Origin: Prevotella sp.
GTDB taxonomy: Bacteria; Bacteroidota; Bacteroidia; Bacteroidales; Bacteroidaceae
Reading direction: 5' to 3'
Length of the DNA stretch: 57,180 nucleotides
Assembly (NCBI GenBank): GCA_017475265.1
Contig: JAFVFY010000028.1
Location: forward strand, 1-57,180
The position numbers and the translations under genes were made by a program. Of this stretch, positions 35,170 through 43,836 are shown piece by piece (the stretch's first letter is position 1; every line of letters begins with the position of its first letter). The notes beneath the pieces were generated by a model that made no database searches, was not told the DNA's origin, and saw nothing but the letters and a program-made list of their open reading frames with translations.

Positions 35170-36150
35170 TCAAAGATTGTCGGCGATGCGCTTGCAGAAG
35201 GCTTCGTGCCGTTTATTCACGTAGAGGCAGAGAAGACCCATGCCAACGATTTCCCAGACGAAGTTCATGGCAGGCACGTCGAGCAGACAGAAAAGGAAGA
35301 GGAAGGCGGAACGGAAATTGAACGTCAGCATTCCGTTCCACGGCATGATAGCCAACGAATGGCGATGAATATCCTCGCGCACATCGGCGGGGATGTTACT
35401 GGTGCTGCCGAACTTCTCCTTCAACCGGGCCAAGAGGCGCTGGAACTGGGGGGTTGCCTTCTCCTGCTTGCGGGTGTAGTCAATATACGACTTCTGGAAC
35501 GACCGCTCATAAGCCGGGACTTCAGGTCCCATCTGGTCGTATATCTCCTGCTGCCTTTTGGAGTTATCCAGTTCGCTGCCCTTCTCGCCCTTGAGGAAGA
35601 AGAGGTGTACCTGAATGTAGTAGTCGGCCAGGCGCTGCTGTAAGGCAAGTCCTGCAAAGCCAGAAACGACACCGAGGATGTACACCACGATGGTGGCGAT
35701 AATAACGTTCTGCTCTGTTTCATTGATGCCCAGCAACGAGAACTCCAGCTCATGGTGCTGGTAGAAACGCCATACGAGGGCATGGTAAATGGGGATGAAC
35801 CACGTGAAACCGGCCAAGCCGTCAAGGATACGGCCCAGGCGGCTCTTCTTGCCCGTCAGTCGGGCCAGCTGGCCGTCGGTGCAGTCGAGCAGGTCGGCCA
35901 CCATAAGCATCGCAATGGCAATAAGGTTCATTATGAGTCCCATAGTTCCCTCGTAGTAGAAGCAGCCGCTGGCGAAGAACACACAACTGGCGGCACCGAC
36001 AATCATCGAAAGGATGGTCACCGTGTTTGGATGTACACCGAGCTTGGCGAAGAACACCGAGAGATAGTAGCACAGTGGACGGATGACATGATAGTCGAGC
36101 CAGTCTTCAGTCTCGGCAGATTTCAGGGTTTTGAATATTTTCTCGTTCAT
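35170..36150 (-). CDS. CDP-alcohol phosphatidyltransferase-family protein
   Basis: 326 residues starting MNEKIFKTLKSAETEDWLDY; the frame is open to 36201 but that part is repeat. The CDP-alcohol phosphotransferase motif is seen as DCTDGQLAR, then eight residues, then GRILDGLAG. The canonical pattern DxxDGxxAR-x8-GxxxDxxxD is met except that the last Asp, the presumed general base, is Gly here. Six or so membrane helices surround it. The long loop YYIQVHLFFLKGEKGSELDN is extra. It probably joins a polar alcohol to a CDP-linked lipid, but the changed residue makes activity uncertain. Downstream of waaA and upstream of the flippase-like gene. Confidence 0.78.
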   Translation of the reverse strand: MNEKIFKTLKSAETEDWLDYHVIRPLCYYLSVFFAKLGVHPNTVTILSMIVGAASCVFFASGCFYYEGTMGLIMNLIAIAMLMVADLLDCTDGQLARLTGKKSRLGRILDGLAGFTWFIPIYHALVWRFYQHHELEFSLLGINETEQNVIIATIVVYILGVVSGFAGLALQQRLADYYIQVHLFFLKGEKGSELDNSKRQQEIYDQMGPEVPAYERSFQKSYIDYTRKQEKATPQFQRLLARLKEKFGSTSNIPADVREDIHRHSLAIMPWNGMLTFNFRSAFLFLFCLLDVPAMNFVWEIVGMGLLCLYVNKRHEAFCKRIADNL

Positions 36151-36162
36151 CTTTCTAAGGGG

Positions 36163-36202
36163 AGTAAAGGAGGAGTGAAAGGGGAGTGAAGGGGACGTCA
36201 CA
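36163..36202. repeat. GGAGTGAA half element between waaA and the phosphotransferase
   Basis: GGAGTAAAGGAGGAGTGAAAGG-type units end in GGGGACGTCAC. It has the same core as the full elements at 26192, 37508 and 42983, but only the purine arm. Confidence 0.8.
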
Positions 36203-37508
36203 TCTGGGGTAAGGTATCTGATAGTATTTTTTTAGTAGCCCCAGCTTTCTGCTCCACGTATTGTCCAGCAGCGCGACCGGCGGCAGCGGTGAATTGTGGG
36301 TCGGAGTCGAAACGATCCATGAGGCGGGCGAAGTCGTCGTAGGACTTTATCTCAAAACCGCCGCCACAGGCTTTCAGTTCCTGAGCCTCTTGGAACTTCT
36401 CGTTGTTGGGGCCGAAGATGACGGGGACGCCCCATACAGCGGCCTCCACCGTGTTGTGGATGCCCACTCCGAAGCCGCCGCCCACGTAGGTCACGGTGGC
36501 GTAGCGGTAGATGCTGGAGAGGAGGCCGAAGCAGTCGATGATAAGGGCCGAAGCCCCCCCTACGGCCCCCGAGAGGGCTTCTATAGTTTTGTCGGTAGAG
36601 ACTATCGTGCCCCCCTCGGGGGGCGAAAGGGGGGCTTTTGTGTATCTTGTCACTTCTATCCCTTCCAACATCTTCTCTATCTGCTGCAAATGGTCTTCGC
36701 CGATGACATGTGGGGCGATGACGAGCTTCCATTCAGGGTGCTCACGGAAATAGCGGATGAAGATTTCCTCGTCAGGAGGCCAGGAAGAACCAGCAATAAA
36801 GACCTTACAGTTTTGAGGCTTGGAATTTGAAGTTTGAGATTTCAAGAAATCATCCACCATTGGCAACACCTTTGCTTGCTCCTTTATCTGAAGCACGCGA
36901 TCGAAGCGGGTGTCGCCGGTTATGGTGACATTCGTCAAGCCGATGCTGGCGAGCAGCTCTCGGCTCTTCTCGTTCTGCACGTAGAAATGGGTAAAGCACT
37001 TCAGAACACGGCCATATTGTCGTCCGTACCAGCGGAAGAACACCTGCCCTTCGCGGAAAATGCTGCTGACACTGTAAGCAGGCACGTTGCGGTGTTTCAG
37101 GATGTGGAGGTAGTTGTACCAGAACTCGTACTTGATGAAGAATGCCATCTCCGGACGTATGAGCCTGAGGAAGCGGCGGGCATTGAGCGGTGTGTCGAGT
37201 GGCAGGTAGCAGATGATGTCGGCTCCGTCGTAGTTCTTGCGCACCTCGTAGCCCGAAGGCGAGAAGAACGTGAGCAGAATCTTCAGCTCAGGTCTCTCTC
37301 TGCGCAGCTGTTCCATCAGTGGCCGTCCCTGCTCGAACTCACCAAGTGAGGCGGCATGGAACCACACGTATCGTGCTCCCGGCTCCACCTTCTCGCGAAG
37401 CACACGGAACGCGTCGCGTTCACCACGCCACATCTTCCGCACCTTGTCATTGAAGCGGCTGGCGACGGCAACACCGAGGAGGTACAAGTATATTATAAAG
37501 TTGTACAT
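36198..37508 (-). CDS. waaA: 3-deoxy-D-manno-octulosonic acid (Kdo) transferase
   Basis: 436-residue inner-membrane-attached glycosyltransferase that adds Kdo to lipid A precursor. The N-terminal membrane anchor MYNFIIYLYLLGVAVASRFN, VWFHAASLGEFEQGRPLMEQ with the catalytic Glu, TFFSPSGYEV and the C-terminal YVGGGFGVGIHNTVEAAVWG are diagnostic. Two foreign stretches are present. TSNSKPQNCK near 230 is encoded by a TTCAAATTCCAAGC-type repeat (36809-36845). APLSPPEGGTIVSTDKTIEA onwards near 295-325 is encoded by a second repeat (36551-36638). Both lie between, not within, conserved blocks. Confidence 0.92.
   Translation of the reverse strand: MYNFIIYLYLLGVAVASRFNDKVRKMWRGERDAFRVLREKVEPGARYVWFHAASLGEFEQGRPLMEQLRRERPELKILLTFFSPSGYEVRKNYDGADIICYLPLDTPLNARRFLRLIRPEMAFFIKYEFWYNYLHILKHRNVPAYSVSSIFREGQVFFRWYGRQYGRVLKCFTHFYVQNEKSRELLASIGLTNVTITGDTRFDRVLQIKEQAKVLPMVDDFLKSQTSNSKPQNCKVFIAGSSWPPDEEIFIRYFREHPEWKLVIAPHVIGEDHLQQIEKMLEGIEVTRYTKAPLSPPEGGTIVSTDKTIEALSGAVGGASALIIDCFGLLSSIYRYATVTYVGGGFGVGIHNTVEAAVWGVPVIFGPNNEKFQEAQELKACGGGFEIKSYDDFARLMDRFDSDPQFTAAAGRAAGQYVEQKAGATKKILSDTLPQM
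36551..36638 (-). repeat. In-frame SPPEGG-type repeat inside waaA
   Basis: Inverted GC-rich ends (CCCCCCTACGGCCCCCGAGAG and CCCCCCTCGGGGGGCGAAAG) enclose an AT-rich centre with CTATAGTTTTG and ACTATCGTG. Translation APLSPPEGGTI...KTIEALSGAVGGAS matches, in the same frame, the insertion in rnc. Confidence 0.85.
36809..36845 (-). repeat. Second in-frame repeat inside waaA
   Basis: The coding strand has ATCTCAAACTTCAAATTCC followed by AAGCCTCAAAACTG, giving SQTSNSKPQNC in a loop before KVFIAGSSWPPDE. The pattern is a short direct repeat of TCAAA. Confidence 0.55.
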
Positions 37509-37640
37509 AATATTTGTGGAGTGAAAGGGGAGTGAAGGGGAAGTGAAAGGGGAGTGAAAGGGACGTTACTTTTGGGGTTGAGAAAGTATCGTCCCTTTCA
37601 CTCCATCTTCACTCCCTTTTCACTCCACCTTCACTCCCTA
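37508..37640. repeat. Full inverted GGAGTGAA element between gltX and waaA
   Basis: The purine arm from about 37516 to GGGACGTTAC (37559-37568), centre TTTTGGGGTTGAGAAAGTAT, and pyrimidine arm CGTCCCTTTCACTCC... to about 37638. The pyrimidine arm encodes the last residues and the stop codon of gltX. Confidence 0.85.
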
Positions 37641-39195
37641 AAATATCTATAGCTTTCTTTGTGCGCCGCAGCGTCTCCTCCTTTCCGAGGAAGGCCGATA
37701 GCTCGTACATATCAGGACCTTGTCCGGTGCCGACGAGGGCGATGCGCCATGCGTTCCAGGGCTTGAAGCCCGTCTGCTCCACCCAGGGGTCGATGACGGC
37801 TTTCTGGCCTTCCACGCTCCAATCGGTGATGGTTTCCAGCACGGCCACCATCTGTCGCATCTGGTCGGCGGTCTGCTCGTTCCAGTTCTTGCGGATGAAC
37901 TTGTCGCCTTCACGGTCAAAGTCGGTGGGAGCCACGAAGAAGAACTTGCAGAGGGGCCAGAGGTCGCTGGGGAAGGAAACATTACGCTTTCTCTTGTTGC
38001 CCTGTTTATCCTCAACTTCGATGACTTTCGTCTTCATCATCCTCACCACTTCTGCCTCCTGCTCGGCGGTGGCAGTGATACCGTTCTCTTTCAGCACCTT
38101 GTCAAAGGCTGGACACCAGTCGGCATCGGGACGCTGCAGGAGATACTGGCGGTTGAACCATTCAGCCTTAATATAATCAAACTTCGCTCCGGCCTTCGAG
38201 CATTTCGACAGGTCGAAGAGGCTGACCATCTCGTCCAAGGTCATGAGTTCCTGATCGTTGCCGGGATTCCAGCCAAGCAGAGCCAGGAAGTTGATGACGG
38301 CTTCGGGCAAGTATCCTTGTTCACGATAGCCAGAGCTGACTTCACCCGTCTTGGGGTCGTGCCATTCCAAGGGGAATACGGCGAAGCCCAGCTTGTCGCC
38401 GTCGCGCTTTGAGAGCTTGCCGTTGCCAACAGGCTTCAGCAGCAGCGGCAGATGGGCAAAGCGCGGCATGGTGTCCTGCCAACCGAAAGCCTGGTAGAGC
38501 AGCACGTGGAGCGGAGCCGACGGCAGCCACTCCTCGCCACGGATGACGTGGGTGATCTCCATCAGATGGTCATCGACGATGTTGGCCAGATGGTACGTCG
38601 GCAGCTGGTCGGCACTCTTGTAGAGCACCTTGTCATCAAGTGTATCGCTCTTCACGCGCACCTCACCGCGAATCATATCGTCGACGAGCACCTCCTGTCC
38701 GGCATCTATCTTGAAGCGCACCACGTACTGCTTGCCCTCGGCGATGAGCTTCTCCACCTCCTCAGCGGGCAGCGTCAGCGAGTTACGCATCTGCCCACGG
38801 GTCGAGTTATCGTACTGGAAGTTTTCTATTTCCGCGCGTTTGGCGTCCAGCTCCTCGGGTGTATCGAAGGCGATGTAAGCCTTGCCCTCGTTGAGCAGCT
38901 GCTGCACATATTTCTTATAGATGTCGCGGCGCTCGCTCTGGCGGTAGGGGCCGTAGTTGCCGCCGAAGGAAACGCCCTCGTCGAAACGTATGCCTAACCA
39001 CTGGAAGGCCTCAATAATGTAAGCCTCGGCTCCTGGCACAAAGCGTGTACTATCAGTGTCCTCGATGCGGAAAACGAAGTCGCCGCCGTGCTGGCGGGCA
39101 AACAGGTAGTTGTAAAGCGCAGTGCGCACACCGCCTATGTGAAGGGGTCCCGTAGGACTGGGCGCAAAGCGCACCCTAACGCGTCTGTCTGACAT
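37609..39195 (-). CDS. gltX: Glutamate--tRNA ligase
   Basis: Class I aminoacyl-tRNA synthetase that charges tRNA-Glu. It starts [20 protein letters not shown] at 39195 because the TACCTTTG box at 39226-39233 lies inside the longer frame. HIGH-like PTGPLHIGG and KMSKS-like [10 protein letters not shown] motifs are present, with the anticodon-binding helical domain after about 330. 528 residues is slightly above usual. The last ten residues (GSEGGVKRE and stop TGA) are read from a GGAGTGAA repeat, so the original stop has been replaced. Confidence 0.95.
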   Translation of the reverse strand: MSDRRVRVRFAPSPTGPLHIGGVRTALYNYLFARQHGGDFVFRIEDTDSTRFVPGAEAYIIEAFQWLGIRFDEGVSFGGNYGPYRQSERRDIYKKYVQQLLNEGKAYIAFDTPEELDAKRAEIENFQYDNSTRGQMRNSLTLPAEEVEKLIAEGKQYVVRFKIDAGQEVLVDDMIRGEVRVKSDTLDDKVLYKSADQLPTYHLANIVDDHLMEITHVIRGEEWLPSAPLHVLLYQAFGWQDTMPRFAHLPLLLKPVGNGKLSKRDGDKLGFAVFPLEWHDPKTGEVSSGYREQGYLPEAVINFLALLGWNPGNDQELMTLDEMVSLFDLSKCSKAGAKFDYIKAEWFNRQYLLQRPDADWCPAFDKVLKENGITATAEQEAEVVRMMKTKVIEVEDKQGNKRKRNVSFPSDLWPLCKFFFVAPTDFDREGDKFIRKNWNEQTADQMRQMVAVLETITDWSVEGQKAVIDPWVEQTGFKPWNAWRIALVGTGQGPDMYELSAFLGKEETLRRTKKAIDILGSEGGVKRE

Positions 39196-39225
39196 AATTT
39201 TAAAGTGTTTATTTACAATTGGCTG

Positions 39226-39233
39226 CAAAGGTA
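39226..39233 (-). promoter_or_regulatory. -7 box of gltX
   Basis: TACCTTTG on the minus strand, 30 bases before the chosen start codon. It rules out the in-frame start at 39228. Confidence 0.65.
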
Positions 39234-39340
39234 CGCAAAAACTTTAGGCTATGCAAATAAATTAAATATTATTCAATTTTACATGGACAGGCGGAAAGAT
39301 GGCAGAGCAGTCCCTAGGTTTGTTAATCTTCCATAATCAC

Positions 39341-39371
39341 TTGGCGGTTACATCAATTCTTCGTAATTTTG
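39341..39371 (+). promoter_or_regulatory. rodA promoter
   Basis: TTG (39341-39343), 20 bases, TAATTTTG (39364-39371). The ATG follows at 39392. Confidence 0.65.
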
Positions 39372-39391
39372 CGCTCCCAATTTAAAAACTT

Positions 39392-40855
39392 ATGCATAAC
39401 GAAGAGAAGGGCGTGCTGCGCTCGCTGGACTATGTGACCATCATCATCTACATGCTGCTGCTGGTTGGCGGTTGGATTAGTGTGTGCGGAGCGAGCTACA
39501 CCTACGGCGAACCATCGGAGATTTTCTCGCTGGATTCACGTTCGGGCATGCAGATTGTGTGGATAGGCACATCGCTGGTGTTGGGCCTTGTACTCCTGCT
39601 GCTCGATGATCGTCTCTACGACACCTTCGCCTTCGCCCTCTACGGCTTTCTTATTGTACTGCTCTTCGCCACCATCTTCAACCCCCATAGCATCAAGGGC
39701 AGCCATTCGTGGCTCGTACTGGGCCCGTTGCGTATTCAACCGGCAGAGTTCGCGAAGTTTACCACCGCCCTGGCGCTGGCGAAGTTCATGGGCAGCTATG
39801 GCTACGACATTCACCGTACGCGCGACTTCCTCATCACGCTGGGGTTTATCTTTGCGCCTATGGCGTGCATCGTCTTGCAGCGCGAAACGGGGTCGGCACT
39901 GGTTTATCTGGCCTTCTTCCTCATGCTCTACCGCGAGGGCATGACGGGCAGCGTGCTCTTCACGGGCGTGGCAATGGTTGTCTACTTCGTGGTTGGCATA
40001 CGCTATGCCGAACCATTGCTGTTCAATACGCCTACGAGCATCGGCATGTTCATAGTGCTCTTGTTGGTGCAGCTCTTCTCGTCAGTGATGATTGGGGTGT
40101 TCTGCCGCAACTGGCGCGAGGCTCTTGCATGGATAGGCCTATGCTTGGGCGTAACGCTGATAGGACTGCTCTTTGCCGTCTATGTCATCCCGTTTAACCT
40201 CGTATGGGTTCAGGTGCCATTGTGCGTGGCACTGGTGGCCTGGCTCGTTTGGCAGGCCTTGGGTTCGACGATAAAGAACTACTGGTGGGTGGCGGCCTTC
40301 ACCCTCGGCTCACTGGTATTCTATAGTTCTGCTGACTATGCCCTCGACCACATGCTACAAGACCATCAGCGCATCCGCATAAAGGTGTTGCTGGGCCTGG
40401 TGGAAGACCCCAAGGGCGTGGGTTACAATGTGCACCAAAGCGAGATTGCCATCGGCTCGGGAGGTCTGGAAGGAAAGGGATTTCTCAATGGCACACAGAC
40501 GAAACTGAAGTACGTGCCCGAGCAGGACACCGACTTCATCTTCTGTACCGTGGGTGAAGAGGAGGGCTTTGTGGGAGCTGCCGGCGTGCTGCTGCTTTTC
40601 CTGGGACTTATCCTGCGCCTCATCCATTTGGCCGAGCGACAACCCACGACCTTTGGTCGCGTCTATGGCTACTGTGTGCTCTCGGTGTTCCTCTTCCACG
40701 TGTTCATCAACGTGGGAATGGTGCTGGGACTGACACCCGTCATAGGCATTCCCCTTCCCTTCTTCAGCTACGGAGGCTCGTCGCTGTGGGGATTCACGCT
40801 ACTGCTTTTCATCTTCCTGCGCATCGATGCAGGAAGGAACCGGCTACATGCCTAA
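39392..40855 (+). CDS. rodA: Rod-shape peptidoglycan polymerase RodA
   Basis: 487 residues of the SEDS family. RodA polymerises lipid II with a partner class B penicillin-binding protein during elongation. About ten membrane helices are visible. SEDS motifs are LGPLRIQPAEFAKFTTALAL, RETGSALVYLAFFLMLYREG and the C-terminal GIPLPFFSYGGSSLWGFTLL. HQSEIAIGSGGLEGKGFLNG and VPEQDTDFIFCTVGEEEGFV hold the catalytic-loop region with Asp. RodA rather than FtsW is favoured by the lack of division partners and the Bacteroidetes sequence type. The gene has its own promoter; mrdA, its usual partner, is not adjacent. Confidence 0.9.
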   Translation: MHNEEKGVLRSLDYVTIIIYMLLLVGGWISVCGASYTYGEPSEIFSLDSRSGMQIVWIGTSLVLGLVLLLLDDRLYDTFAFALYGFLIVLLFATIFNPHSIKGSHSWLVLGPLRIQPAEFAKFTTALALAKFMGSYGYDIHRTRDFLITLGFIFAPMACIVLQRETGSALVYLAFFLMLYREGMTGSVLFTGVAMVVYFVVGIRYAEPLLFNTPTSIGMFIVLLLVQLFSSVMIGVFCRNWREALAWIGLCLGVTLIGLLFAVYVIPFNLVWVQVPLCVALVAWLVWQALGSTIKNYWWVAAFTLGSLVFYSSADYALDHMLQDHQRIRIKVLLGLVEDPKGVGYNVHQSEIAIGSGGLEGKGFLNGTQTKLKYVPEQDTDFIFCTVGEEEGFVGAAGVLLLFLGLILRLIHLAERQPTTFGRVYGYCVLSVFLFHVFINVGMVLGLTPVIGIPLPFFSYGGSSLWGFTLLLFIFLRIDAGRNRLHA

Positions 40856-41383
40856 CAGAAATCTATAGCCTCTCCAACCATTCCAGAAGGGAGCGGCAGG
40901 ATTATGGCTATAGGCAATCATAACGACACGACCAATAATGTATTCCTCGGAGACGAAGCCCAAGAGGCGCGAGTCGACGGGATTGTCTTTGTTGATGCTT
41001 TCCAACCAGTAGTAATCTGCATCGGCACAGTCCTTCAGACTGGGCACGACGAGTGTCTCACCAGCCACGTCGAGGGTATCGCCAGGCAATCCCTTGCATC
41101 GGCAAATAACGATGTCACCCTCTGTGGGATGCTCAAAAGCCAGGATGTCGCCCTTTTCAATGGGCTGTCGCCATAGTCGTCCGTAACCGAAGAACGAGTT
41201 GTCGCCTCCGCCCACACGCAGGCCGTAGCTCCAGCGGTTTACCAGCACGCGGTCGCCCGCCTCGAAAGCAGGACTAAGACCACCTCCATTGATGGTATAG
41301 ATAGTCATGCCCACGGCGCGGAAAGCGACCATCACCAGAAGGGCGATGGCCAGCGAGATGAGGAATTTCAGCCAGGTGCGCAT
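40844..41383 (-). CDS. Signal-peptidase-I-like protein lacking catalytic residues
   Basis: 179 residues starting MRTWLKFLISLAIALLVMVA, one membrane helix. Domain order is that of S26 signal peptidases: the box around INGGGLSPAFEAGDRVLVNR, then IEKGDILAFEHPTEGDIVIC, RCKGLPGDTLDVAGE, and NPVDSRLLGFVSEEYIIGRV. Aligned with the canonical SGSMxPTLxxGD and YIKRxxGLPGD boxes, the nucleophile Ser is Gly35 and the general-base Lys is Cys. The neighbour at 41434-42969 keeps both. It is therefore probably a pseudoenzyme acting as partner or regulator. Ser37, two residues away, is the only candidate replacement. The stop overlaps the rodA 3' end by 12 bases (convergent). Confidence 0.8.
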   Translation of the reverse strand: MRTWLKFLISLAIALLVMVAFRAVGMTIYTINGGGLSPAFEAGDRVLVNRWSYGLRVGGGDNSFFGYGRLWRQPIEKGDILAFEHPTEGDIVICRCKGLPGDTLDVAGETLVVPSLKDCADADYYWLESINKDNPVDSRLLGFVSEEYIIGRVVMIAYSHNPAAPFWNGWRGYRFLLGM

Positions 41384-41433
41384 TTTCGGTTGTTCGGTTC
41401 GTAGCGACTGAATCGCAACATACGTGACGAGAG

Positions 41434-42969
41434 CTACTTGATGTTGTCGACGAATCGGAAGAGACGACCCCAGCGAATGCCACCGCCGAAGAGACCGCGG
41501 TCGGGGTCGCTGCTCCACCAGATGAAGATGGGCTTGCCCACGATGTGGTCTTCGGGCACGAAGCCCCAGTAGCGTGAGTCGGCCGAGTTGTGGCGGTTGT
41601 CGCCCATCATCCAGTAGTAGTCCATCTTAAAGGTATAGGTGTTGGTCTCTTCACCGTTGATGTATATCTTGCCGTTGCGCAGTTCTATGTCGTTCTTCTC
41701 GTAGACCTTGATGGGACGCTCGTAGACGGCATAGTTGTCGAGTGTGAGCTTGATACTCTCACCCTTCTTAGGAATCCAGACGGGGCCATAGTTGTCGCGT
41801 GTCCAGTGGGTGTTGCCGCTGGAGGGATAGATGTCAATGGACGGCTCGCTGACCGTCGGCGTGATGCTCTCCACGAGGTCTTTGCGCTCTGAGAGGGCCT
41901 TCATCGTGGCCTTCGTCATAGGCATGATACTGTGGGTGTTGCGCATCTGGTCGGTAAGCGTGATTTGTCCGTTGCTCTTGAAATAGCCCCTGTCGGCATC
42001 GCTCAGGCCGAGGTCTTCGCAGGTGATGCCGTACTCCCGCATGAAATCGTTCTGCATAACCGCACCGTTGTGGAAATGCACCTCGTAGGAATACTGCACC
42101 TCGTCAGGCTCTTTGTTAGGCTGGCCGTCGAGATAAACGATGTGGTCTTTTATCTGGAGCGTCTGTCCGGGCAGTCCTACGCAACGTTTTACATAGTTCT
42201 CGCGGCGGTCGGTGGGTCGCCAGTCTACCTGACCCAGGGGTATGGCACCAGGTTGGGGACTGAAGCCGGGGTTGTGCTTGATGAACTCCGAACCGAGACC
42301 GTAAATCTGCTTCAGGCGCATCAGCTGGTCGTACTTCGACAGCGAATCGATAGGCAGTGCCGTGGGATAAAGCTGCTGGAAGATGCCCTGTCCGAAGTCG
42401 TAGCAAAACTGATAATAGTATGTCTGGTAGGGCGGCTCGGTGATGATGGTATCACCAGCGGGATAGTTGAACACGACGATGTCGTTCAGCTCTACGTTGC
42501 CCAAGCCTTTTACACGGCGGTAGTCCCAGTGGGGCCACTCAATGTACGACTTCAGGTTGCCGAAGGGCAGCGTGTGCTGCGTCAGGGGAACGGTCAACGG
42601 CGTCTCAGGGATGCGTGGGCCGTAGCTCACCTTACTAACGAAGAGGTAGTCGCCCGTGAGCAACGACTTCTCCAGCGATGATGAGGGGATGACATAGTTC
42701 TGGAAGAAGAACTGATTAATAAAATAGACGGCTACAAGGGCGAACACGATAGCATCGACCCACGACATGACTGCTCGCACGGGACCCTCGGCATCCTTCC
42801 ACCACTGCCAATTGATCTTCTTCGAGATATAGGCATCGTAGATAAAGGGCACGACAATGAGACCCAGCCACGACTTCACCCAATAGAGGAAGAGCAGGTA
42901 GAGCACGAGCACGATGATGAACTTTAGCCATTGCAGCTTCTTATTTACTTTCTTCTTTTCTCGTTTCAT
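41434..42969 (-). CDS. lepB: Signal peptidase I
   Basis: 511-residue inner-membrane protease that removes signal peptides from exported proteins. Two N-terminal helices are followed by YVIPSSSLEKSLLTGDYLFV with nucleophile Ser98, NYVKRCVGLPGQTLQIK with the catalytic Lys, and MMGDNRHNSADSRYWGFVPE (boxes D/E). The protein is much longer than that of E. coli because of a large insert in the periplasmic part (about residues 120-230 and 290-400), which is normal for Bacteroidales. It lies between dapB and the inactive paralogue in one transcriptional direction. Confidence 0.93.
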   Translation of the reverse strand: MKREKKKVNKKLQWLKFIIVLVLYLLFLYWVKSWLGLIVVPFIYDAYISKKINWQWWKDAEGPVRAVMSWVDAIVFALVAVYFINQFFFQNYVIPSSSLEKSLLTGDYLFVSKVSYGPRIPETPLTVPLTQHTLPFGNLKSYIEWPHWDYRRVKGLGNVELNDIVVFNYPAGDTIITEPPYQTYYYQFCYDFGQGIFQQLYPTALPIDSLSKYDQLMRLKQIYGLGSEFIKHNPGFSPQPGAIPLGQVDWRPTDRRENYVKRCVGLPGQTLQIKDHIVYLDGQPNKEPDEVQYSYEVHFHNGAVMQNDFMREYGITCEDLGLSDADRGYFKSNGQITLTDQMRNTHSIMPMTKATMKALSERKDLVESITPTVSEPSIDIYPSSGNTHWTRDNYGPVWIPKKGESIKLTLDNYAVYERPIKVYEKNDIELRNGKIYINGEETNTYTFKMDYYWMMGDNRHNSADSRYWGFVPEDHIVGKPIFIWWSSDPDRGLFGGGIRWGRLFRFVDNIK

Positions 42970-42982
42970 TGTTTTATTTGTT

Positions 42983-43115
42983 GGGGAGTGAAGGGGGAGT
43001 GAAAAGGAAGTGAAAGGGGAGTGAAAGGGACGTCACCTTCTGTCTCTTATGGAAATGCAGGAACTATCGTCCCTTTCACTCCCCTTTCACTTCTCCTTCA
43101 CTCCCCTTTCACTCC
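42983..43115. repeat. Full inverted GGAGTGAA element between dapB and lepB
   Basis: The purine arm 42983-43030 ends GGGACGTCAC. The centre is TTCTGTCTCTTATGGAAATG and flanking bases. The pyrimidine arm starts CGTCCCTTTCACTCCCC and ends about 43115. Same design as 26192-26310 and 37508-37640. Confidence 0.88.
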
Positions 43116-43116
43116 A

Positions 43117-43830
43117 TTAAAAGTTAAACATGTCCGAAATTGTAAGCAGCCCGCTATGCTCCTTGGTGTACTCGGCAGCGAGCACGGCACCAAGGGCAAA
43201 TCCTCGGCGCGAATGTGCATCATGGGTGATGGTGATGCAGTCCTCCAGCGAGTCATAGCGGATAGTGTGGATGCCTGGCACCTCACCACGGCGAATATGG
43301 TCGACGCGCAACTTACTTGAATCGGTGGTGTCTTCGGCCCACTGTTCCTTGCGGTCAAGCCGTTCCACGATTTCCTCGGCCAGGGTGATGGCCGTACCCG
43401 ACGGATGGTCAAGCTTATGCACATGATGGGTCTCCTCCATCTCCACGTCGTACTGCGGGAACTGGTTCATTATCTTAGCCAAATAGCGGTTTACGGCCGA
43501 GAAGATGGCCACGCCGATGGAGAAGTTCGATGCCCAGAAAAGGGTCTTACCCTCCTCACACATCCGCCGCACGTCGTCGCCGTGCTCCTTCATCCAGCCG
43601 GTAGAGCCGGAAACGACCTTCACACCCTGTTCCCAGGCTTTCAGGTAGTTGCCATAGGCGGCTTGCGGAGCGGTGAACTCTATGGCCACGTCAGCAGAGC
43701 GAAAGGCATCGCTGTCAAAGTCCTGCAGGTTGTCAATGTCGATGATGCTCACGATTTCGTGACCGCGGCTGAGGGCAATTTGCTCAATCATCTTACCCAT
43801 CTTGCCATAACCTATCAATGCTATTTTCAT
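43117..43830 (-). CDS. dapB: 4-hydroxy-tetrahydrodipicolinate reductase
   Basis: DapB reduces hydroxy-tetrahydrodipicolinate in the lysine/diaminopimelate pathway. The 237-residue protein starts MKIALIGYGKMGKMIEQIAL (Rossmann GxGxMG). It has AIEFTAPQAA, VVSGSTGWM, WASNFSIGVAIF and MEETHHVHKLDHPSGTA with the catalytic His-His and Lys. The normal Bacteroidetes short form. It ends MFNF just before the GGAGTGAA element and is followed by lepB. Confidence 0.95.
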   Translation of the reverse strand: MKIALIGYGKMGKMIEQIALSRGHEIVSIIDIDNLQDFDSDAFRSADVAIEFTAPQAAYGNYLKAWEQGVKVVSGSTGWMKEHGDDVRRMCEEGKTLFWASNFSIGVAIFSAVNRYLAKIMNQFPQYDVEMEETHHVHKLDHPSGTAITLAEEIVERLDRKEQWAEDTTDSSKLRVDHIRRGEVPGIHTIRYDSLEDCITITHDAHSRRGFALGAVLAAEYTKEHSGLLTISDMFNF

Positions 43831-43836
43831 TGTTTT

